Origin: JBAOHV01 sp964450685
Lineage (GTDB): Bacteria > Actinomycetota > Acidimicrobiia > Acidimicrobiales > Microtrichaceae
Length of the DNA stretch: 64,000 nucleotides
Direction: 5' to 3'
Assembly: GCA_964450685.1 (NCBI GenBank)
Contig: CAYVDN010000006.1
Location: 33,198-97,197 of the forward strand
The notes under the pieces were generated by a model. It did no database searches and had not been told where the DNA came from. It worked only from the letters and a program-made list of their open reading frames with translations. The position numbers and the translations under genes are program-made. Positions 33,447 to 41,822 of this stretch are shown here, one piece after another (the first letter of the stretch is position 1; each line of letters opens with the position of its first letter).

Positions 33447-34121
33447 TCAGGCGGTGACCACAACCGTCTTGGCGGCCAGGTCGAACGGCGTCTGGCGCAG
33501 CGGATTGCTGAAGAGGTTGACCAGCGCCCAGATCATCAGGCCGAGGCTCAGCAGGCTGCCGATGCAGGGCACGAGGCTCACGAGGTTCGGCAGCCAACGC
33601 ATGAAGGCAGGCCCCCAGCCAGGGATCTGTCCGTCGCTGTGGCGGACCACCTTGACCTTCATGGCCATCTTGCCCGGGGTCTGACCCTTGATCGCGATGA
33701 AGGCGACCTCGTATGCGACCTGGCCGACCGTCGCGACGATCATGAACATGAACATCCCGCCGATGAACAGCCCGCTCGCGGCATCAGAACCGGAGCTCGA
33801 TGCCCCAAGACCGATCAGCAGGAAGTACATGGGAACGAGGACTACCGCCATGATCAGCCAGTCGATGATCCGGGCGATTATGCGCTTGCCCGGCTCTGCA
33901 AGTGCGACCTGGTTCGGCACACCCGCGCCGTACTGGTAGGGCTGCGCGGGGATCTGTCCGCCTCCCGGGTAGCCGGCACCGTAGGGCTGGGGTGACCCGT
34001 AGGGCTGTGGTGTGCCATAGGGCTGGGGCGACCCGTAGGGCTGCGGCGACCCGTAGGGCTGCTGGTTGCCGGGCTGGGGCTGGTCGCCACCGGGTGGCGG
34101 TGGTGGGTACGAGTCGGTCAT
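33447..34121 (-). CDS. RDD family membrane protein with QPYG repeats
   Basis: 224 residues from ATG 34121. The N-terminus has about five QPYGxP repeats, then an RDD domain with RIIARIIDWLIMAVVLVPMY (the Arg-Asp pair) and a later GQTPGKMAMKVKVVR motif and further membrane helices. RDD proteins are poorly defined; some act as ion antiporters. It is divergent from glyS. Confidence 0.8.
   Translation of the reverse strand: MTDSYPPPPPGGDQPQPGNQQPYGSPQPYGSPQPYGTPQPYGSPQPYGAGYPGGGQIPAQPYQYGAGVPNQVALAEPGKRIIARIIDWLIMAVVLVPMYFLLIGLGASSSGSDAASGLFIGGMFMFMIVATVGQVAYEVAFIAIKGQTPGKMAMKVKVVRHSDGQIPGWGPAFMRWLPNLVSLVPCIGSLLSLGLMIWALVNLFSNPLRQTPFDLAAKTVVVTA
33980..34060 (-). repeat. 18-bp coding tandem repeat (QPYGxP)
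   Basis: About five slightly diverged 18-bp units code for the Pro/Tyr/Gly-rich N-terminus of the RDD protein. Confidence 0.8.
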
Positions 34122-34244
34122 CGGAGTCCAGTGCGTGTCGAGAGGCGCTACCGCGATTTGCACGGTATCGGCCGTGGGTGGGGACGCGGCGGATCTATGC
34201 AATCACCCGGTCGATCACGGTTCGGGCTGCGTCGACGGTGCCGG

Positions 34245-34250
34245 TAGCGT
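34245..34250 (+). promoter_or_regulatory. -10 hexamer, leaderless, glyS
   Basis: TAGCGT preceded by GCCGG, then 8 nt to ATG 34259. Confidence 0.55.
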
Positions 34251-34258
34251 GTCGATCC

Positions 34259-35596
34259 ATGTCATCGTCAGAGGGGGAATCCCCCGCGGCCACGCCGGAG
34301 CTGTTCGACAAGATCGTCAACCTGACCAAGCGCCGCGGATTCGTGTACCCGTCGGCCGAGATCTACGGCGGGTTCCGTTCCACCTACGACTACGGCCCGG
34401 TGGGCGTGCTGCTGCTGCGCAACGTCAAGGACGCATGGTGGCGATCGATGGTGCAGATGCGGGGAGACGTCGTCGGACTGGACGCGTCCATCCTGTCGCC
34501 ACCGCAGGTCTGGGAGGCATCCGGACATCTGGCGAACTTCACCGATCCACTGGTGGACTGCACGAACTGCAAGCAGCGCTGGCGGTTGGACAAGCTGGAG
34601 GACCCGGAGCAGTGCCCGGGGTGTGGCAAGCGTGGGACCTTCACCGAGCCGCGCCAGTTCAACCTGATGTTCAAGACCCAGGCCGGTCCGATCGAGGATG
34701 CCGCGGCCGTCGCCTACCTGCGCCCCGAGACAGCCCAGGGCATGTTCATCAACTTCAAGAACGTGATCGACACGACCCGGGTGCGTCCGCCGTTCGGCAT
34801 CGCCCAGATCGGCAAGTCGTTCCGCAACGAGATCACTCCAGGCCAGTTCGTCTTCCGGACCCGGGAGTTCGAACAGATGGAGATGGAGTTCTTCGTGCCG
34901 CCTGCCGAGGCACAGCAGTGGTACGAGTACTGGTGCGCCGAGCGGTACCAGTGGTACCTGGACCACGGCATGCCGGAGTCGCTCCTGCGTCTGCGTCCGC
35001 ACGACGACGACGAGCTCTCGCACTACTCGTCGGGCACGTCGGACGTGGAGTTCTTGTTCCCATGGGGATGGGACGAGTTGGAGGGCATAGCCAACCGGGG
35101 TGACTACGACCTGACCCAGCACGCGACCCACTCGGGCGAGAAGCTCGAGTGGTTCGACCAGGCAGCCAACGAGCGCTGGACGCCTCATGTGATCGAGCCG
35201 GCAGCGGGAGCGACGCGCACGGCGATGGCCTTCCTGATGGCCGCCTACGACGAGGAGGAGGTCAACGGCGAGACCCGCACCGTGCTGCGGTTGCACCATC
35301 GGATAGCGCCGTACAAGGTCGCTGTTCTGCCGTTGTCCAAGAAGCCGGAGCTGTCGGTCCCCGCTCGTGAGCTGGCTGCGGAGCTGCGTGGCAGCTTCAT
35401 GTGCGACTACGACGAGACCCAGGCGATCGGTCGCCGCTACCGTCGCCAGGACGAGATCGGCACCCCGTACTGCGTCACGTACGACTTCGACAGCCTCGAG
35501 GACCACGCCGTCACCGTGCGCGAACGAGACTCGATGCAGCAGGAGCGAATCGCGATCGCAGAAGTCGGCGCCTACCTGCGGGAGAAGATGAGCTGA
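34259..35596 (+). CDS. glyS: Glycine--tRNA ligase, dimeric type
   Basis: 445 residues, class II synthetase. GFVYPSAEIYGGFRSTYDYG begins the catalytic domain, CTNCK/CPGCGKR forms a zinc-like insertion, motif 2 is KSFRNEITPGQF, and motif 3 lies near the C-terminal part of the core, before an anticodon-binding domain (KVAVLPLSKKPEL). It charges tRNA-Gly. This is the single-chain alpha2 form common in actinobacteria, not alpha2beta2. Confidence 0.96.
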   Translation: MSSSEGESPAATPELFDKIVNLTKRRGFVYPSAEIYGGFRSTYDYGPVGVLLLRNVKDAWWRSMVQMRGDVVGLDASILSPPQVWEASGHLANFTDPLVDCTNCKQRWRLDKLEDPEQCPGCGKRGTFTEPRQFNLMFKTQAGPIEDAAAVAYLRPETAQGMFINFKNVIDTTRVRPPFGIAQIGKSFRNEITPGQFVFRTREFEQMEMEFFVPPAEAQQWYEYWCAERYQWYLDHGMPESLLRLRPHDDDELSHYSSGTSDVEFLFPWGWDELEGIANRGDYDLTQHATHSGEKLEWFDQAANERWTPHVIEPAAGATRTAMAFLMAAYDEEEVNGETRTVLRLHHRIAPYKVAVLPLSKKPELSVPARELAAELRGSFMCDYDETQAIGRRYRRQDEIGTPYCVTYDFDSLEDHAVTVRERDSMQQERIAIAEVGAYLREKMS

Positions 35597-35627
35597 GACA
35601 CCCGGCGAAGTCGTCGGAGGTCGCCGG

Positions 35628-35633
35628 TAGCAT
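35628..35633 (+). promoter_or_regulatory. -10 hexamer, leaderless, dnaG
   Basis: TAGCAT preceded by GCCGG, then 9 nt to GTG 35643. Confidence 0.55.
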
Positions 35634-35642
35634 CCGATCGCT

Positions 35643-37565
35643 GTGGGAATCGTCGACGAGGACATCGCCCGGGTACGCGAGGCCACCGACCTGGTGGCGG
35701 TCATCTCGCAGTACACCCAGCTCAAGCGGGTCGGACGTCGCTGGAGCGGGCTGTGCCCGTTCCACAACGAGAAGACGCCCAGCTTCTCAGTCAACGCCGA
35801 GGAGGGCTTCTACCACTGCTTCGGTTGCAAGGCCTCCGGTGACGCCATCACGTTCTTGCGCGAGAAGGAGCAGCTCGACTTCGTCGGAGCTGTCGAGTCG
35901 CTGGCCAACAGGGCGGGTATCACCCTTCGTTACACCGAACGCGACGAGGGTGAGGGTCGTCGCCGCCAGGCGCGCCTGTTCGAACTGACCGACAAGGTCG
36001 CCGAGTGGTACCACGAGCGGTTGCGCACCGGAGCCGATGCCGCTGCAGCCAGGCGCTACCTGCGTGGCCGCGGTTTCGACGCGGACGAGGTGTCCCACTA
36101 CCGCATCGGATGGGCTCCCGATGCATGGGACGCCATGACGAAGTCGCTGCGGATCGGACGGGACGACCTGGAAGCAGCGGGGCTCGGGTTCCAGAACAAG
36201 GCGGGACGTCTCCAGGACTTTTTCCGGGCGCGCGTGCTGTTCCCGATCATGGACGAACGCGGGCGTGTGGTCGGCTTCGGGGGACGCAAGCTGCCCGAGG
36301 CCGACGGGCCGAAGTACCAGAACTCGCGCGACAACGAGCTCTACAACAAGTCGAGGGTGCTCTACGGCCTCAACTGGGCCAAGGCTGATGCGGTCAACCA
36401 CGGTGAGGTGGTGGTCTGCGAGGGCTACACCGACGTGATCGGATTCCACCGAGCCGGCGTTCCACGCGCCGTCGCAACTTGTGGCACAGCGTTGACCGAG
36501 GACCACGTGCGCCAACTCAAGCGGTTCACCCGGCGGCTCGTGCTCGCCTACGACGCCGACGACGCCGGCCAGGCAGCGGCCGAGCGTGTCTACGCATGGG
36601 AACGCACCCACGACATCGAGGTCGCAGTGGTGGCGCTCCCTCCCGGGAGTGACCCGGACGAGATGGCACGGGCTACCCCCGAGGCGCTGCGGGAAGCGGT
36701 TGCCGCGGCTACGCCGTTCCTGGAGTTCCGGGTGGACAGGGTCCTTGCGTCGGCCCGGATGGAGCACGCCGAGGGGCGAGCGCGAGCCGCAGAGGCTGCG
36801 CTGGCGGTGGTGGCGGAGCACCCCGATCCGCTCGTCCGTGATCAGTACGTGATGACCGTTGCCGACAGGTGTCGTATCGACTCGGCGGTGCTGCGTGAAC
36901 GTCTGGAGAAGGTCCGCAGGGCGCCGCGTCCCGACAGCGGCGCCGGCGATCAGGCGCGAACGACGCGACGCCCCTCGGGACGTTCGTCCGGGACCCCTCC
37001 CGCTGGGGATCGCGGTCAGGGATGGTCCGACGGTGAGCCGCTGCCCGATGAGCCTTCGGGCTGGGGAGACGACGGCCACGACGTGGATGTGGCACCAAGG
37101 CGTTCACGTCCGTTCAGGCCGGTGCGGGACGGGGTGGAGACGGAAGCGCTGAAGGTTGCGATCAATCATCCCGAGATCGCACAGGAGTACCTCGATCCAT
37201 CCTTGTTCTCACATCCGGTCACGCGGAGGGCCTACATCGATCTGATCGCTTCGGAGTCGGTCGGCGTGGCGATCGAGAACGCGGACGAGGATGTCGCAAC
37301 GCTTCTCCGGCGGCTGGTCGTGGAGACCGCAGACGCGTCGTGGAACGATGTGCTGTCGCGTCTTGCGACCGAGGTAGGGCGTGTCGTGCTGGCCGAACTC
37401 GAGGCTGAGACACGAGTGGCCGAGGACCCACTCTCCTACAGCGCGTCGATCGCGTGGCTGAAGCGATCCCTCGATGAGCTGAGAAGCTCGAAGGCCGAGG
37501 TGGAAACACTCGAGCAGTTGCTAGATTGGCTCGCGGATCGTCGACGAGTGACTGATCAGGGGTGA
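35643..37565 (+). CDS. dnaG: DNA primase
   Basis: 640 residues. The N-terminal zinc ribbon is GLCPFHNEKTPSFSVN with HCFGC (Cys38, His41, Cys59, Cys62). The TOPRIM core follows (VVVCEGYTDVIGFHRAG; LAYDADDAGQAAAERV), then a disordered Arg/Pro/Gly linker of about 100 residues and a C-terminal helicase-binding domain. It makes RNA primers at the fork. The gene is followed after 6 nt by rpoD, the conserved dnaG-rpoD order. Confidence 0.96.
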   Translation: MGIVDEDIARVREATDLVAVISQYTQLKRVGRRWSGLCPFHNEKTPSFSVNAEEGFYHCFGCKASGDAITFLREKEQLDFVGAVESLANRAGITLRYTERDEGEGRRRQARLFELTDKVAEWYHERLRTGADAAAARRYLRGRGFDADEVSHYRIGWAPDAWDAMTKSLRIGRDDLEAAGLGFQNKAGRLQDFFRARVLFPIMDERGRVVGFGGRKLPEADGPKYQNSRDNELYNKSRVLYGLNWAKADAVNHGEVVVCEGYTDVIGFHRAGVPRAVATCGTALTEDHVRQLKRFTRRLVLAYDADDAGQAAAERVYAWERTHDIEVAVVALPPGSDPDEMARATPEALREAVAAATPFLEFRVDRVLASARMEHAEGRARAAEAALAVVAEHPDPLVRDQYVMTVADRCRIDSAVLRERLEKVRRAPRPDSGAGDQARTTRRPSGRSSGTPPAGDRGQGWSDGEPLPDEPSGWGDDGHDVDVAPRRSRPFRPVRDGVETEALKVAINHPEIAQEYLDPSLFSHPVTRRAYIDLIASESVGVAIENADEDVATLLRRLVVETADASWNDVLSRLATEVGRVVLAELEAETRVAEDPLSYSASIAWLKRSLDELRSSKAEVETLEQLLDWLADRRRVTDQG

Positions 37566-37571
37566 CGCTGG

Positions 37572-38900
37572 GTGACCATCTGGCAGGCAGTGCCGGTGAA
37601 CGAGATAGACGACCTGCAAGCTCGGGCCGACCGCAACGGCGGCGAGCTGCAGCTCGACGACGCGCTCTCGGTGCTCCGCGCCGAGATGACCGACCAGGTC
37701 ATGGCCGACACACGCAGCTTCTGGGACGCTCGAGGCGTGTCGATTCGGGTGGAGGTCGACCCCGAGGAGGACCCCACAGCGGACCTACTCGACAACGCGG
37801 CTGGATCCGAGCCGGCAGATTCGGCAGAGCCGGCAGATCCTGACGGCCCGACAGATGCTGATGATCCAGCAGATGGCCCGGCGGGTGATCTGGTTCGTCG
37901 GCGAGTGGTTCGGACCTCGCGCAAGAAGCCGCGGCCGGTGTCGTTGCCAGGCGGGACAGGCGGAGCAGGGACTTCGGATCCGGTTCGCATGTACTTACGT
38001 GAGATCGGCCAGGTTCCGCTCCTCGTCGCCTCCGAGGAGGTCGACCTGGCCAAGCGCATCGAGGCAGGAGTGCTCGCCGAGGAGCGGCTCGCGGACCTGA
38101 ACGCCTCGGGCGAGATCGACTCCCTGGAGCCAGCAGAGCGCGCCGGACTACGTCGCACGGTGAGGGACGGCGAACGGGCCAAGCAAGAGCTGACACAGGC
38201 GAACCTGCGCCTAGTCGTCTCGATCGCCAAGCGATACCTGGGCCGGGGCATGCAGATCCTGGACCTGATCCAGGAGGGCAACCTGGGTCTGATGCGTGCT
38301 GTCGAGAAGTTCGACTACACGAAGGGCTTCAAGTTCTCGACCTACGCGACCTGGTGGATCCGACAGGCGATCACGAGGGCGATCGCCGATCAGGCACGTA
38401 CGATCCGCATCCCGGTGCACATGGTCGAGTCGATCAACAAGGTGCACCGTCACCAGCGGATACTGATGGTCGAGCTCGAGCGTGAGCCGACCATCGAGGA
38501 GCTGGCGGCCAAGACCGAACTGACTCCCCAACGCGTTCGGGAGATCCTGCGGATCTCCCAGGACCCGCTCTCGCTCGACTCGCCGGTCGGCGACGAGGAC
38601 GACAGCCACCTCGCCGACTTCATCGAAGATCAGCACGCTGTGATGCCTGCCGATGTCGCCACGGCCAATTCGCTCTCGGAGCAGATCATGTCCGCTCTCG
38701 ACGAACTGTCCGACCGTGAGAAGGACGTGGTGCGCCTTCGTTTCGGTCTCGACGGCAGCCAGCCGCAGACACTCGAGGAGGTCGGACGCCAGTTCGGCGT
38801 GACCCGCGAGCGGATTCGCCAGATCGAGTCCAAGACGCTGGCCAAGCTCCGTCACCCCCAGCGTCGCCAGAAGCTCGAGGACTACCTCAGGGCTGACTGA
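37572..38900 (+). CDS. rpoD: Housekeeping RNA polymerase sigma factor
   Basis: 442 residues. An N-terminal acidic, Asp/Ala/Pro-rich region (about 115 residues) is followed by region 1.2 DPVRMYLREIGQVPLL, regions 2.1-2.4 (LVVSIAKRYLGRGMQILDLI; FSTYATWWIRQAITRAIADQ), region 3 and region 4.2 (LEEVGRQFGVTRERIRQIES). The full RIRQ-type -35 recognition helix marks a group 1 sigma factor. GTG start, with GGGTGAC upstream; other GTG or ATG codons nearby are possible. Confidence 0.94.
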   Translation: MTIWQAVPVNEIDDLQARADRNGGELQLDDALSVLRAEMTDQVMADTRSFWDARGVSIRVEVDPEEDPTADLLDNAAGSEPADSAEPADPDGPTDADDPADGPAGDLVRRRVVRTSRKKPRPVSLPGGTGGAGTSDPVRMYLREIGQVPLLVASEEVDLAKRIEAGVLAEERLADLNASGEIDSLEPAERAGLRRTVRDGERAKQELTQANLRLVVSIAKRYLGRGMQILDLIQEGNLGLMRAVEKFDYTKGFKFSTYATWWIRQAITRAIADQARTIRIPVHMVESINKVHRHQRILMVELEREPTIEELAAKTELTPQRVREILRISQDPLSLDSPVGDEDDSHLADFIEDQHAVMPADVATANSLSEQIMSALDELSDREKDVVRLRFGLDGSQPQTLEEVGRQFGVTRERIRQIESKTLAKLRHPQRRQKLEDYLRAD

Positions 38901-38927
38901 GCAGTTCGTCCAAGGTTCCCGATTCCA

Positions 38928-38952
38928 GCGAACCCGTTCGCACTGCTATCGT
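38928..38952 (+). promoter_or_regulatory. Candidate promoter region of tRNA-Asn with a palindrome
   Basis: A perfect inverted repeat GCGAAC-CC-GTTCGC (38928-38941) lies 5 bp before a TATCGT hexamer (38947-38952). The tRNA begins 53 nt further on, so this tRNA, unlike the other two, would have a 5' leader. Confidence 0.35.
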
Positions 38953-39005
38953 GCCCGCTTGCCAATGACGCCACGGCCGCTCGCCGGTCGGGTCGTCCAG
39001 CGCCT

Positions 39006-39078
39006 TCCGGGGTAGCTCAGTTGGCAGAGCAGCTGACTGTTAATCAGCGGGTCGTGAGTTCGAGCCTCACCCCCGGAG
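39006..39078 (+). tRNA. tRNA-Asn (GTT)
   Basis: A 73-nt cloverleaf with acceptor stem TCCGGGG/CCCCGGA, D-arm GCTC...GAGC, anticodon loop CTGTTAA (anticodon GTT) and a T-arm with GTTCGAG. No CCA is encoded. Confidence 0.97.
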
Positions 39079-39084
39079 CGCAAG

Positions 39085-39112
39085 CGAAACCCCTGCCACG
39101 GCAGGGGTTTCG
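39085..39112 (+). terminator. Strong hairpin terminator after tRNA-Asn
   Basis: CGAAACCCCTGCC pairs with GGCAGGGGTTTCG (12-13 bp), with TTTCGTGCTTTC as a T-rich tail on the plus strand. It also sits 5 bp from the stop of the convergent small membrane protein gene. Confidence 0.85.
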
Positions 39113-39117
39113 TGCTT

Positions 39118-39348
39118 TCACGGGACCGAGGTGGAAGTCGATGTCGACGAGGTGTCCACGCTCGGGTCGCTGGAAACCATCGAGACGAAGAATCCTCCGA
39201 CCAGGCCCACCAGCACGAGCACGATGAGCACCACCGCGACCCAGTTGGTCCTTCTCGTCGAATCGCTTGGCGCAGGGGCCGTGATCCTGCTGCTCGGAGT
39301 CGGAGTCGAGTCGTTCCGCCGTCGGTGAGTGGCGCCACCCCTGGACAT
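39118..39348 (-). CDS. Small single-pass membrane protein
   Basis: 76 residues: a basic, Pro/Ser-rich N-terminus, one transmembrane helix (NWVAVVLIVLVLVGLVGGFF) and a Ser/Thr-rich outer tail (TSSTSTSTSVP). No family recognised. ATG 39348 lies 1 nt after the stop of the next small gene upstream on this strand, so the two form a tiny operon. Confidence 0.6.
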   Translation of the reverse strand: MSRGGATHRRRNDSTPTPSSRITAPAPSDSTRRTNWVAVVLIVLVLVGLVGGFFVSMVSSDPSVDTSSTSTSTSVP

Positions 39349-39349
39349 G

Positions 39350-39502
39350 TCAGGACTTCCGGTGGTCGAGCCCGGGGTCGTCGACGCTCGTGCGGCGGAC
39401 GTCGCTTCTGCGGGTCGAACGGGCGAACGCAACGATGCCGATCACCACGACTCCCAACAGTGAGATCAGGACTGCGAGCAGGGCGATCAACGGTGTACTC
39501 AT
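39350..39502 (-). CDS. 50-residue membrane protein
   Basis: A short gene starting at ATG 39502: MSTPLIALLAVLISLLGVVV (one transmembrane helix), then a basic, Asp-containing tail ending HRKS. Support: a TACGGT hexamer on the minus strand (39511-39516) with an 8-nt gap to the ATG, and tight linkage (1 nt) to the following membrane protein gene. The function is unknown. It is easily missed because of its length. Confidence 0.6.
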   Translation of the reverse strand: MSTPLIALLAVLISLLGVVVIGIVAFARSTRRSDVRRTSVDDPGLDHRKS

Positions 39503-39509
39503 CGGATCC

Positions 39510-39527
39510 CACCGTAGTCCTACGGTG
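39510..39527. promoter_or_regulatory. Perfect palindrome with back-to-back -10 hexamers
   Basis: CACCGTAG-TC-CTACGGTG. It holds TACGGT on each strand: the minus copy gives the leaderless start of the 50-residue protein, and the plus copy (39521-39526) points toward tRNA-Met. Confidence 0.55.
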
Positions 39528-39541
39528 CCGCTCGGAGCCGG

Positions 39542-39547
39542 TACGCT
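39542..39547 (+). promoter_or_regulatory. -10 hexamer of tRNA-Met
   Basis: TACGCT preceded by GCCGG, then 10 nt to the tRNA 5' end. The primary transcript would carry almost no leader. Confidence 0.5.
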
Positions 39548-39557
39548 GCCGGGTTCG

Positions 39558-39630
39558 GGGCCGGTAGCTCAGTGGTCAGAGCAGGCGACTCATAATCGCT
39601 CGGTCGCGGGTTCGATCCCCGCCCGGCCCA
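39558..39630 (+). tRNA. tRNA-Met (CAT), elongator type
   Basis: A 73-nt cloverleaf with acceptor GGGCCGG/CCGGCCC, D-arm GCTC...GAGC and anticodon loop CTCATAA (CAT). The G1-C72 pair and an anticodon stem without three G-C pairs exclude the initiator. It could instead be tRNA-Ile2 with a lysidine-modified CAT. No CCA is encoded. Confidence 0.88.
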
Positions 39631-39694
39631 CAAGTTTTCCGCCCGTGCCAGCCGGGGCAGTTCGTCTGCACCATTGGCTCGGCGATGAAGCGGA

Positions 39695-39731
39695 CGGCGC
39701 CCCGGCCAGCTGGGGATCGGCCGGGGCGCCG
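39695..39731 (+). terminator. GC-rich hairpin after tRNA-Met
   Basis: A perfect 13-bp stem (39695-39707 with 39719-39731) and an 11-nt loop, without a T tract. The interval 39631-39852 holds this and one further hairpin and no gene. Confidence 0.6.
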
Positions 39732-39776
39732 CACGTCGCCCCACCTCCCCAAAACGAACGAGCACCCGGACGCGTT

Positions 39777-39810
39777 GACACCCGCCGGGAAAAACTTCCC
39801 GACGGGTGTC
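39777..39810 (-). terminator. Terminator of the DUF4082-like lipoprotein gene
   Basis: A two-part stem: GACACCCG with CGGGTGTC (outer) and CGGGAA with TTCCCG (inner). It lies 42 bp after the stop of the minus-strand gene. In that direction a CGTTTTGG tract follows. Confidence 0.75.
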
Positions 39811-39852
39811 GATCGGCTGGATCAGCCTCGTAGCGGCGCCGCCAGCGGTGGA

Positions 39853-40716
39853 TCAGTCGGCCGTTGCCATCGGGAACAGCCAGTACGAAGTGGTGTCCGA
39901 TGTCGAGGTGGGAGGGATGTTCTCGGTGCCTGCCTCGTACCCGTTGGCGTTGTACCTGGAGGATGGGAACTGCGCTGTGATCAAACCACCGGGTGAGACG
40001 TTGTTCGGTGCGACGAAGTAGTAACCGTCCCGGCTCAGGTCGCGTTGGGCGTGGGTGGTGATCCAGATCACCCGCTGTTCGCCGGCTTCCATGTGGATCG
40101 GCTCGTCGAACATGATCGTCTCCCAACCAGCGGTCGACCAGGTCGGAGCCGTCGCCTTCTCCGCGACTGCGGGGGCCTCGGTCATGTCCTGGGACATGTA
40201 GAGGACGGGCGTGTCGGTGATGCCTGCGACGTCGGGCTGGCGGTACCAGATCGCACCGTGGATGGTGACGTCCTGGTTGGCGGTGAAAGCAAGGCCGAAC
40301 TTGGACGGGTTTGTCCACCACTGCACCGGGCCGTTGTAGACGGTGTCGGTCGTCTCGAACGTGTCGTAGACGACCGCTGGTTCCGTAGTCGTGGTTGTCG
40401 ACTCCGTCGTGGTCGTGGGTGCCTCGGTGGTTGTGGTTGTCGACTCGGTTGTGGTTGTCGACTCGGTTGTCGTTGTCGACTCTGTCGTAGGCGCAGCGGT
40501 GGTCGGTGCCTCTGTGGTCGGTGCCTCTGTGGTCGGTGCCTCGGTGGTCGGGGGAGCTGCCGTCGTGGTGGTCTCCTGCGGCGGTACGTCCTCGGGCGTG
40601 CATGCAGCGGAGATCATCGCGGAGGAGCAGACCACTGCGGTGGCTGCTACGACCCAACGGTGGCGCGACCAGTTCCTCGTTCCGGCACTCGGACGATGAG
40701 TCGTGTCGTGATCCAT
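39853..40716 (-). CDS. Lipoprotein with Thr-rich linker and DUF4082-like domain
   Basis: 287 residues from ATG 40716, fixed by a TACCCT hexamer and a 7-nt gap. Signal peptide with lipobox SAMISAAC (Cys near residue 39), then a Thr/Glu/Pro linker of about 65 residues (PTTEAP and ESTTTT units), then a beta-rich domain of about 155 residues (FGLAFTANQDVTIHGAIWYR; GEQRVIWITTHAQRDLSRDG) resembling DUF4082, which is common on secreted, carbohydrate-related proteins. It is a surface protein; the ligand is unknown. Confidence 0.7.
   Translation of the reverse strand: MDHDTTHRPSAGTRNWSRHRWVVAATAVVCSSAMISAACTPEDVPPQETTTTAAPPTTEAPTTEAPTTEAPTTAAPTTESTTTTESTTTTESTTTTTEAPTTTTESTTTTTEPAVVYDTFETTDTVYNGPVQWWTNPSKFGLAFTANQDVTIHGAIWYRQPDVAGITDTPVLYMSQDMTEAPAVAEKATAPTWSTAGWETIMFDEPIHMEAGEQRVIWITTHAQRDLSRDGYYFVAPNNVSPGGLITAQFPSSRYNANGYEAGTENIPPTSTSDTTSYWLFPMATAD
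40386..40577 (-). repeat. Coding microsatellite of the Thr-rich linker
   Basis: 15- and 18-bp units (such as GTCGGTGCCTCTGTG and a GTTGTGGTTGTCGACTCG type) repeat about ten times and encode PTTEA and STTTTE. Length variation between strains is likely. Confidence 0.8.
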
Positions 40717-40723
40717 GACTCGC

Positions 40724-40729
40724 AGGGTA
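40724..40729 (-). promoter_or_regulatory. -10 hexamer, leaderless, DUF4082-like lipoprotein
   Basis: Minus-strand TACCCT, 7 nt before ATG 40716. Confidence 0.5.
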
Positions 40730-40781
40730 CGGATTGATCGGCGGTTTTCCATAGGTTCGCTCACTTATCGGGGGAAATTGC

Positions 40782-41822
40782 TCATGTTGCAGGGCGATAG
40801 CCCAGATCGATCGAATGGTCGCTGGCGCCCTGCTCAGCTGCTGGGATGAGAACGATCGTCTGATCGCCGCTGGCGCCCAGGTCGGAGTCCCAACCGGAGG
40901 AGCCCGCGATGGTCACACCGTCGTCCGAGACCCCCGCCAGCGAGCCCGTCGGCTCGAGGCCACCCAGAGGTCCTGTGGCCTCGCTGGGGGAGGAGACCAC
41001 TCGGAGCGCGTAGTCGGATGTGGCAGAGAGCCCGGCGAACCTGTAGGTGCCCGAATCCGATGTGGTGGTCGTGGCGATCGTCACACCGTCTGAGTCGACC
41101 AGTTCGAGTTCGACGCCGGCGATTCCCGCTTCGTTCGGATCCTGTACGCCGTCACCGTCGTCGTCACGCCAGACCCGATCACCGATCTCGCGGACGGGTG
41201 TGCCGCGGATCCCCTTCTCGGAGAACCATCCCTCGTACAGGCCGGCCGAGTCGACCCTGCACACGGGCCCACCGGTCACGAAGGTCACCCACGGGTGGGC
41301 ATCCGGGCCGACCGGTGTGGCCATCAGTTGGTCGCTGACCCCGCGGAACTGGACCCTGACGATCGATGATGCGTCCAGATCCATCCTGTAGCGACCCGAC
41401 TCGTCGGTCACTGCTGAGATCTGCCGGCCGTCGGCATCGACGACTTCCACCTCGACGTCCGGCAGCCCCTCCTCTGCCTGCTTGGAACGGGCACCGTTGC
41501 CGTCGAGGTCAGCGAACACGGTTCCCTCGACCGACTTGCAGGGAGCGGATCCGCTGGGAGATGCCGGTGCCATCTGGTCGGTGTCGATGTTGAACGGCGT
41601 GACCCGGGTGCCGGCGGACGCTGGGGTAGGTAGGTTCGGCCCACCGCGCGGTGGCCTGCTGACCAGCGCCGCCCCGACGACAGTGGACCCGGCGAACACA
41701 GCCACGACCAGCAGCAGACCCAGCAGTGCCGCGACTACACGTCGTCCACGCCGGGTTCCGACGAACACGGGCTTGTCCGATGGATCGGTTGCCTCTCCAT
41801 GGCCCTTGCTGGGGCCTCTCAT
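40782..41822 (-). CDS. Membrane-anchored protein with SdrD B-like domains
   Basis: 346 residues: basic cytoplasmic start, one transmembrane helix (VVAALLGLLLVVAVFAGSTV), and two SdrD B-like beta-sandwich repeats with calcium-type loops, DLDGNGARSKQ and DDDGDGVQDPNEAG, each followed by GxYRF/GRYRM. Such repeats act as rigid stalks in surface proteins. The ATG overlaps the MatB-like gene stop by 4 nt, so it is made together with the polysaccharide synthase. Confidence 0.8.
   Translation of the reverse strand: MRGPSKGHGEATDPSDKPVFVGTRRGRRVVAALLGLLLVVAVFAGSTVVGAALVSRPPRGGPNLPTPASAGTRVTPFNIDTDQMAPASPSGSAPCKSVEGTVFADLDGNGARSKQAEEGLPDVEVEVVDADGRQISAVTDESGRYRMDLDASSIVRVQFRGVSDQLMATPVGPDAHPWVTFVTGGPVCRVDSAGLYEGWFSEKGIRGTPVREIGDRVWRDDDGDGVQDPNEAGIAGVELELVDSDGVTIATTTTSDSGTYRFAGLSATSDYALRVVSSPSEATGPLGGLEPTGSLAGVSDDGVTIAGSSGWDSDLGASGDQTIVLIPAAEQGASDHSIDLGYRPAT

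Noticed and set aside
34268..35794. A 508-codon minus-strand frame opposite glyS
   Set aside because: glyS shows all class II motifs; the opposite frame shows none.
38928..38941. Second LexA-like site near rpoD/tRNA-Asn
   Set aside because: GCGAAC and GTTCGC are separated by 2 bp; LexA boxes need a 4-bp spacer, so it is recorded only as a palindrome.
40386..40577. Regular repeats that could be taken for a CRISPR array
   Set aside because: The units are 15-18 bp without unique spacers and code for the Thr/Glu/Pro linker of a lipoprotein.
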